Shown here: positions 60,718 to 64,000 of the stretch, piece after piece | Layout: each line of letters starts with the position of its first letter | Numbering within the stretch: the stretch's first letter is position 1 | Assembly (NCBI RefSeq): GCF_001880225.1 | Contig: NZ_CP009654.1 | Span: forward strand, 124,001-188,000 | DNA from: Francisella frigiditurris | Lineage (GTDB): Bacteria; Pseudomonadota; Gammaproteobacteria; Francisellales; Francisellaceae | Direction: 5' to 3' | Length of the DNA: 64,000 bases | Translations under genes and position numbers: made by a program | Notes under the pieces: generated by a model | Told to the model about the DNA's origin: nothing | Database searches by the model: none | What the model saw: the letters and a program-made list of their open reading frames with translations, nothing else

Positions 60718-61338
60718 TTATTTATTGTAAACATCAAAAAGGAACTTTTTATTATATTCGTCTTTTGATGTTTTTGTTACTAAAAAAGCTTTATCGCAAA
60801 CAGCAGTTTTAACAAAAAAACACATTCTGCCTCCGATTTTCAAAAGCTTCAATAAGGATTCATCTATCTCTTTCTCTCTAACAGTATTTGATATATAAAC
60901 ACAATCATAAGTTCTTTCTTCATCAAAGATATTTTTTAAATACTCTATGCTGTTAAACTCAGCATTATAAAGACCTATAGAAGCAAGTTTTCTTTTAACA
61001 AAAGTTAAACTCTCTTCACTATAATCTAATACATCAATAGTTTCGGCTAATTTTGCGATAAGAGCTAAAGTATAGCCACACTCTAATCCTAGTTTTAAAA
61101 CAGAATCTTTTTCCTTGATATTTAAAGAATCTAAAATCCTTGCTGTAACCATCGGATTCTTAATTTCCCTTCCACCAATAGTAAAATTTGAATCTGAATA
61201 AGCTAAAGTTTCGAACCCTTTTGGCAGAAATTTTTCTCTTGGAATATCTTGAATAGCATCTATTAATCTTCCTAATGGAACACCTTCAGGAAGAATTTGT
61301 TGCTTAATCATATTCTCTTTTGCATACTCAAAATTCAT
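60718..61338 (-). CDS. Pcm-like (protein-L-isoaspartate methyltransferase family) protein, degenerate SAM motif
   Basis: A 206-residue protein from the ATG at 61338 (MNFEYAKENMIKQQI), which has AAAGGG eight bases upstream; the frame extends 22 codons further but without a matching start site. The overall pattern (IPREKFLPKGFETLAYSD, GGREIKNPMVTARIL) is that of the Pcm-like proteins found beside tolC in many gammaproteobacteria. The motif I glycine loop, normally ExGxGxGY, reads LKLGLECGY, so the acidic residue and two glycines are changed. Methyltransferase activity is therefore doubtful. It is the first gene of a Pcm-like/tolC/PPTase operon. Confidence 0.8.
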   Translation of the reverse strand: MNFEYAKENMIKQQILPEGVPLGRLIDAIQDIPREKFLPKGFETLAYSDSNFTIGGREIKNPMVTARILDSLNIKEKDSVLKLGLECGYTLALIAKLAETIDVLDYSEESLTFVKRKLASIGLYNAEFNSIEYLKNIFDEERTYDCVYISNTVREKEIDESLLKLLKIGGRMCFFVKTAVCDKAFLVTKTSKDEYNKKFLFDVYNK

Positions 61339-61543
61339 TCTAAAAACCCTTTGAAAAATGACTGAAATATTAAAAACGAAATTTATGCCGAGATAATAAC
61401 ACAATAGCTAAATAAAAAAAACCTTAGTACACTTCAAGAGTTGGAAAAGCAAATAAAAACATATAGAATCCAAATCTATAAAACTAATCTCAAATTATTA
61501 TAAAAAATAATAGCCAATTATCTCAGACTAAATGAGGAAATAT

Positions 61544-62869
61544 ATGAAAAGACCTGAACTTCTCTCGCCAGCTGGAACACTAAAAGCTATGAGATATGCT
61601 TTTGCATATGGTGCTGATGCTGTATACGTGGGACAACCTAGATATAGCTTAAGAGCTAGAAACAATGAATTCTCTAAATTAGAAACTTTAGAAACAGCTA
61701 TAACTGAAGCTCATGCTATGGGCAAAAAAATTATGCTAGCAAATAATATTGCTCCGCATAATGCAAAGATTAAAACATACATAAGAGATATAACACCTGT
61801 TATTGCTCTAAAGCCTGATGCTATGATCATGTCAGATCCTGGTATGATTATGCTAGTAAGAGAGTATTTTCCTGATCAAGAAATACATCTTTCTGTGCAA
61901 TCAAATGCTGTAAATTATCAAACTGTAAAATTCTGGCACAAAATGGGTATAAAGCGAGTCGTATTATCTAGAGAATTAAGTCTAGAAGAAATCGCTGAAA
62001 TTAAAGAACATTGCCCAGAGATGGAAATTGAGACATTTGTGCATGGCTCTTTATGTATGGCATATTCAGGTAGATGTTTGTTATCTGGTTACTATAGCCA
62101 CAGAGATCCTAATCAAGGGGTTTGTAATAATGCTTGTAGAAACAATTATAAAATAGCAGAAGCAAAACAAAATGACTGGGGTGATTATGAACCTGTACAA
62201 CCCACGCTTGGTATTGGGACACCTTTAGATAAAGTCCTGTTAATAGAAAATGATAAAGAACCAGGTCAATATAATCCCATGTTTGAAGATGAGCATGGAA
62301 CATATATCATGAACTCAAAAGATCTAAGAGCTATTCAACATGTTGAGTATCTAACAAAAATGGGGATTGATTGCTTTAAAATAGAGGGGAGAACAAAATC
62401 ATTCTTCTATGCTGCAAGAACTGCTCAACTTTATGATCAAGCCATTAAAGATGCTATTGCTGGAAAACCATTTGATATGACTTTAATGGACAAGCTTGAA
62501 GGACTTGCACACCGTGGATATACAGAAGGTTTTTACCGTCGTCATGTGCATGATGAATATCAAAAATATGAAAATTCAGACTCTAGAAGCAATACTCAGC
62601 AATTTGTTGGGGAAGTTACTAATTTTGATGAACATACAGGCTGTGCAACTATTAGTGTTAGAAATAAAATAATTATCGGTGACAGCATAGAATTAATGCT
62701 CCCTTCTGGAAGTCGAGAAATTATTCTTGATAATATGACTGATAAAGATGGAAATCATATGGAAGAGGCAAAAGGAAGCGGATATGAAGCAAAAATTAGG
62801 TTTGACAATGTAAGTCCTGAAGATATGAAGTTTGCTTTATTAATTAGAAACCTTCCTCAAGAACAATAA
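61544..62869 (+). CDS. trhP: U32-family tRNA hydroxylation protein TrhP (YegQ)
   Basis: A 441-residue U32-family protein beginning MKRPELLSPAGTLKAMRYAF (ATG at 61544, GAGGA upstream). It keeps VHGSLCMAYSGRCLLSGY and the four cysteines of the iron-sulfur site (including C173-like, C182-like, CNNAC), and MNSKDLRAI and KIEGRTKSFFY. In E. coli this protein takes part in prephenate-dependent 5-hydroxylation of U34 in tRNA. The length and sequence match E. coli YegQ closely. An older label is collagenase-like peptidase, which is unlikely to describe its activity here. Confidence 0.93.
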   Translation: MKRPELLSPAGTLKAMRYAFAYGADAVYVGQPRYSLRARNNEFSKLETLETAITEAHAMGKKIMLANNIAPHNAKIKTYIRDITPVIALKPDAMIMSDPGMIMLVREYFPDQEIHLSVQSNAVNYQTVKFWHKMGIKRVVLSRELSLEEIAEIKEHCPEMEIETFVHGSLCMAYSGRCLLSGYYSHRDPNQGVCNNACRNNYKIAEAKQNDWGDYEPVQPTLGIGTPLDKVLLIENDKEPGQYNPMFEDEHGTYIMNSKDLRAIQHVEYLTKMGIDCFKIEGRTKSFFYAARTAQLYDQAIKDAIAGKPFDMTLMDKLEGLAHRGYTEGFYRRHVHDEYQKYENSDSRSNTQQFVGEVTNFDEHTGCATISVRNKIIIGDSIELMLPSGSREIILDNMTDKDGNHMEEAKGSGYEAKIRFDNVSPEDMKFALLIRNLPQEQ

Positions 62870-62873
62870 GAGT

Positions 62874-62993
62874 TTAATTTGCAAAAAACAATTGATAAAT
62901 AATAATTAAAACCAGAATAAATATTCCAAAGTATCTCATTCCAGCTGTCTTTTGCCAGCCTTCTTTATACCATTCCCAAAATGATCTAAACAT
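62874..62993 (-). CDS. Small 39-residue membrane protein
   Basis: Direct translation of the minus strand from the ATG at 62993 gives a 39-codon frame, preceded by GAGAGA. The first 20 residues (MFRSFWEWYKEGWQKTAGMR) are amphipathic and tryptophan-rich, followed by a single hydrophobic span (FGIFILVLIIIYQLFF). It ends 4 bases from the convergent trhP gene and begins 13 bases after the transporter gene, so it may be the last gene of that transcript. The ribosome binding site, clean membrane span and tight packing support a real gene; the function is unknown. Confidence 0.65.
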   Translation of the reverse strand: MFRSFWEWYKEGWQKTAGMRYFGIFILVLIIIYQLFFAN

Positions 62994-63006
62994 ACTATTC
63001 TCTCAA

Positions 63007-64000
63007 CTATTTAGTTAACACTCTACTTTCTTCATTTCTACCTAATATTAGTAACAATATAAAAGTCAGGCTAGACATTACTAACATTGATATAGCTATA
63101 GGCAAATTTGTTGTTGCAGGAAATAGCATAGCAACACTTCCCACCAGGCCACTTATAGAAAACTCTAATGTGCCAAACATCGCTGAAGCAACTCCTGCTA
63201 TTTCAAAAAAAGGTTCCATACTCCCACTAGCACCTGTACCAGATGTTAAAGCACAACCAAATGTTGCAAAAAAACATGGTGCAAAGAACCCCCACAAACT
63301 AAGTCCAGAAACAAAATATACAAAAGATGATAATATCCCAGCAAAGAAAATACACCCAACACCTAAAAGAGCTGTTCGACGAACACCAAGTATATTTACT
63401 ATAAATCCAGAGAATATAGAACCTACTAAATAAGCTACACCAGCTAAACCAAACATTATATATATCTTCGATATAGGGTATCCAAGATAATTAATAATAT
63501 AAGGTGTCATCGAAAACAATATAAAGAAAGAAGACATACCCGAGACTGCAGTCAAAGAATAAGCCCAAAACTGTAATGATTTTGTAACAGTTAGGTATCT
63601 TGAAAAAATTGTCATTGAAACTTTTTTCCTTCTCTCAACAGGCAAGCTTTCTTTAACGAAGAAAACTGTCATCAAGACTGAAAAAAGTGCCAAAATCGAC
63701 AAAAATACAAATGCTGACTGCCAACTAAAATATGTAGTCAAGATAACTCCTATTAATGGACCTAGAATAGGAGAAATAGAAATTATTGCATTTATAAAAC
63801 TATAGATCATTGAGCTTTTTTTACCAGAATACGCATCTCTAACCACTGCAAAAGCAACTACCGACATTCCACAACAGCCAAATGCTTGAATCACTCTTGA
63901 CACAATCAGAGATTCTATATTTGGTGAAAGAGCACAAAGCACTGAACCTAGTAAAAATAATAACGTAGATAAAAGCATTATTTTAAATCTACCAAACTGA
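63007..64000 (-). CDS. MFS drug-efflux transporter, Bcr/CflA-like (N-terminus outside window)
   Basis: The frame continues past the right edge. Upstream of the first internal ATG (63978) it reads QFGRFKI, matching the loop (DRFGRR type) between membrane segments 2 and 3 of 12-span efflux pumps, so two segments are missing. The visible part holds about ten spans, including LCALSPNIESLIVSRVIQAFG and NAIISISPILGPLIG, the latter fitting motif C of drug exporters. The Bcr/CflA subfamily is preferred from this pattern. It probably exports small toxic molecules; the substrate is not predictable. Confidence 0.82.
   Translation of the reverse strand, partial: QFGRFKIMLLSTLLFLLGSVLCALSPNIESLIVSRVIQAFGCCGMSVVAFAVVRDAYSGKKSSMIYSFINAIISISPILGPLIGVILTTYFSWQSAFVFLSILALFSVLMTVFFVKESLPVERRKKVSMTIFSRYLTVTKSLQFWAYSLTAVSGMSSFFILFSMTPYIINYLGYPISKIYIMFGLAGVAYLVGSIFSGFIVNILGVRRTALLGVGCIFFAGILSSFVYFVSGLSLWGFFAPCFFATFGCALTSGTGASGSMEPFFEIAGVASAMFGTLEFSISGLVGSVAMLFPATTNLPIAISMLVMSSLTFILLLILGRNEESRVLTK

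Noticed and set aside
62109-62303. Minus-strand frame inside trhP
   Set aside because: Shadow of the conserved trhP coding sequence on the other strand.

Overview
The window is a compact, AT-rich bacterial chromosome segment with no rRNA, tRNA, CRISPR array or insertion sequence that I can see. Protein sequences and gene order point to Francisella or a close relative in the Francisellaceae. This rests on remembered similarity of PyrG, RpsE, RplV, RpmC and TrhP to Francisella proteins and on an rpoA gene of the ribosomal-operon type; it was not checked by a search.

Layout. (1) 1-4043, minus strand: pyrG, ndk, accD and a folC cut by the window edge. (2) 4223-6106: htpG behind a heat-shock-like promoter, divergent from a cytosolic GH63-like glycosidase plus an MFS sugar-type transporter (6292-10324). 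(3) 10366-27143, minus strand: the fused str, S10, spc and alpha ribosomal clusters from rpsL to rplQ, including fusA, secY and rpoA. There is no tuf gene between fusA and rpsJ, and recognisable promoters remain at the str, spc and alpha boundaries. (4) 27265-32886, minus strand: rpsB-tsf-pyrH-frr-uppS-cdsA-dut-pgsA. (5) folA at 33122, convergent with an accessory block (33591-39063): an NRPS-like adenylation/carrier/thioester-reductase protein and a short-chain dehydrogenase, flanked on both sides by paralogous Pr6Pr-like membrane proteins, plus an unknown 136-residue protein. (6) 39071-44594: gatCAB, a WaaC-like glycosyltransferase and purB. (7) 44717-53963: a lipoprotein, an aldose epimerase, a type II restriction-modification pair attached directly behind purL, then purL and purF. 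(8) 54250-58510, plus strand: a tight four-gene operon encoding two E1-like (ThiF/MoeB) adenylating enzymes, an exported alpha/beta hydrolase and an isopropylmalate/homocitrate-synthase-like enzyme fused to a C-terminal cupin. (9) 58539-61338, minus strand: a degenerate Pcm-like protein, TolC and a phosphopantetheinyl transferase in one operon. (10) trhP, a 39-residue membrane protein and a truncated Bcr/CflA-type transporter at the right edge.

How it may fit together. Most of the window is core machinery for translation, nucleotide synthesis, phospholipids and export. Two blocks look like small-molecule biosynthesis and are the best candidates for undescribed biology: the ThiF2-hydrolase-synthase/cupin operon and the NRPS-like reductase module. 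The phosphopantetheinyl transferase lies next to the first block and is the natural candidate to prime the carrier domain of the second. TolC, in the same transcription unit, offers an export route. That link is inference. No gap without a gene exceeds 300 bases.
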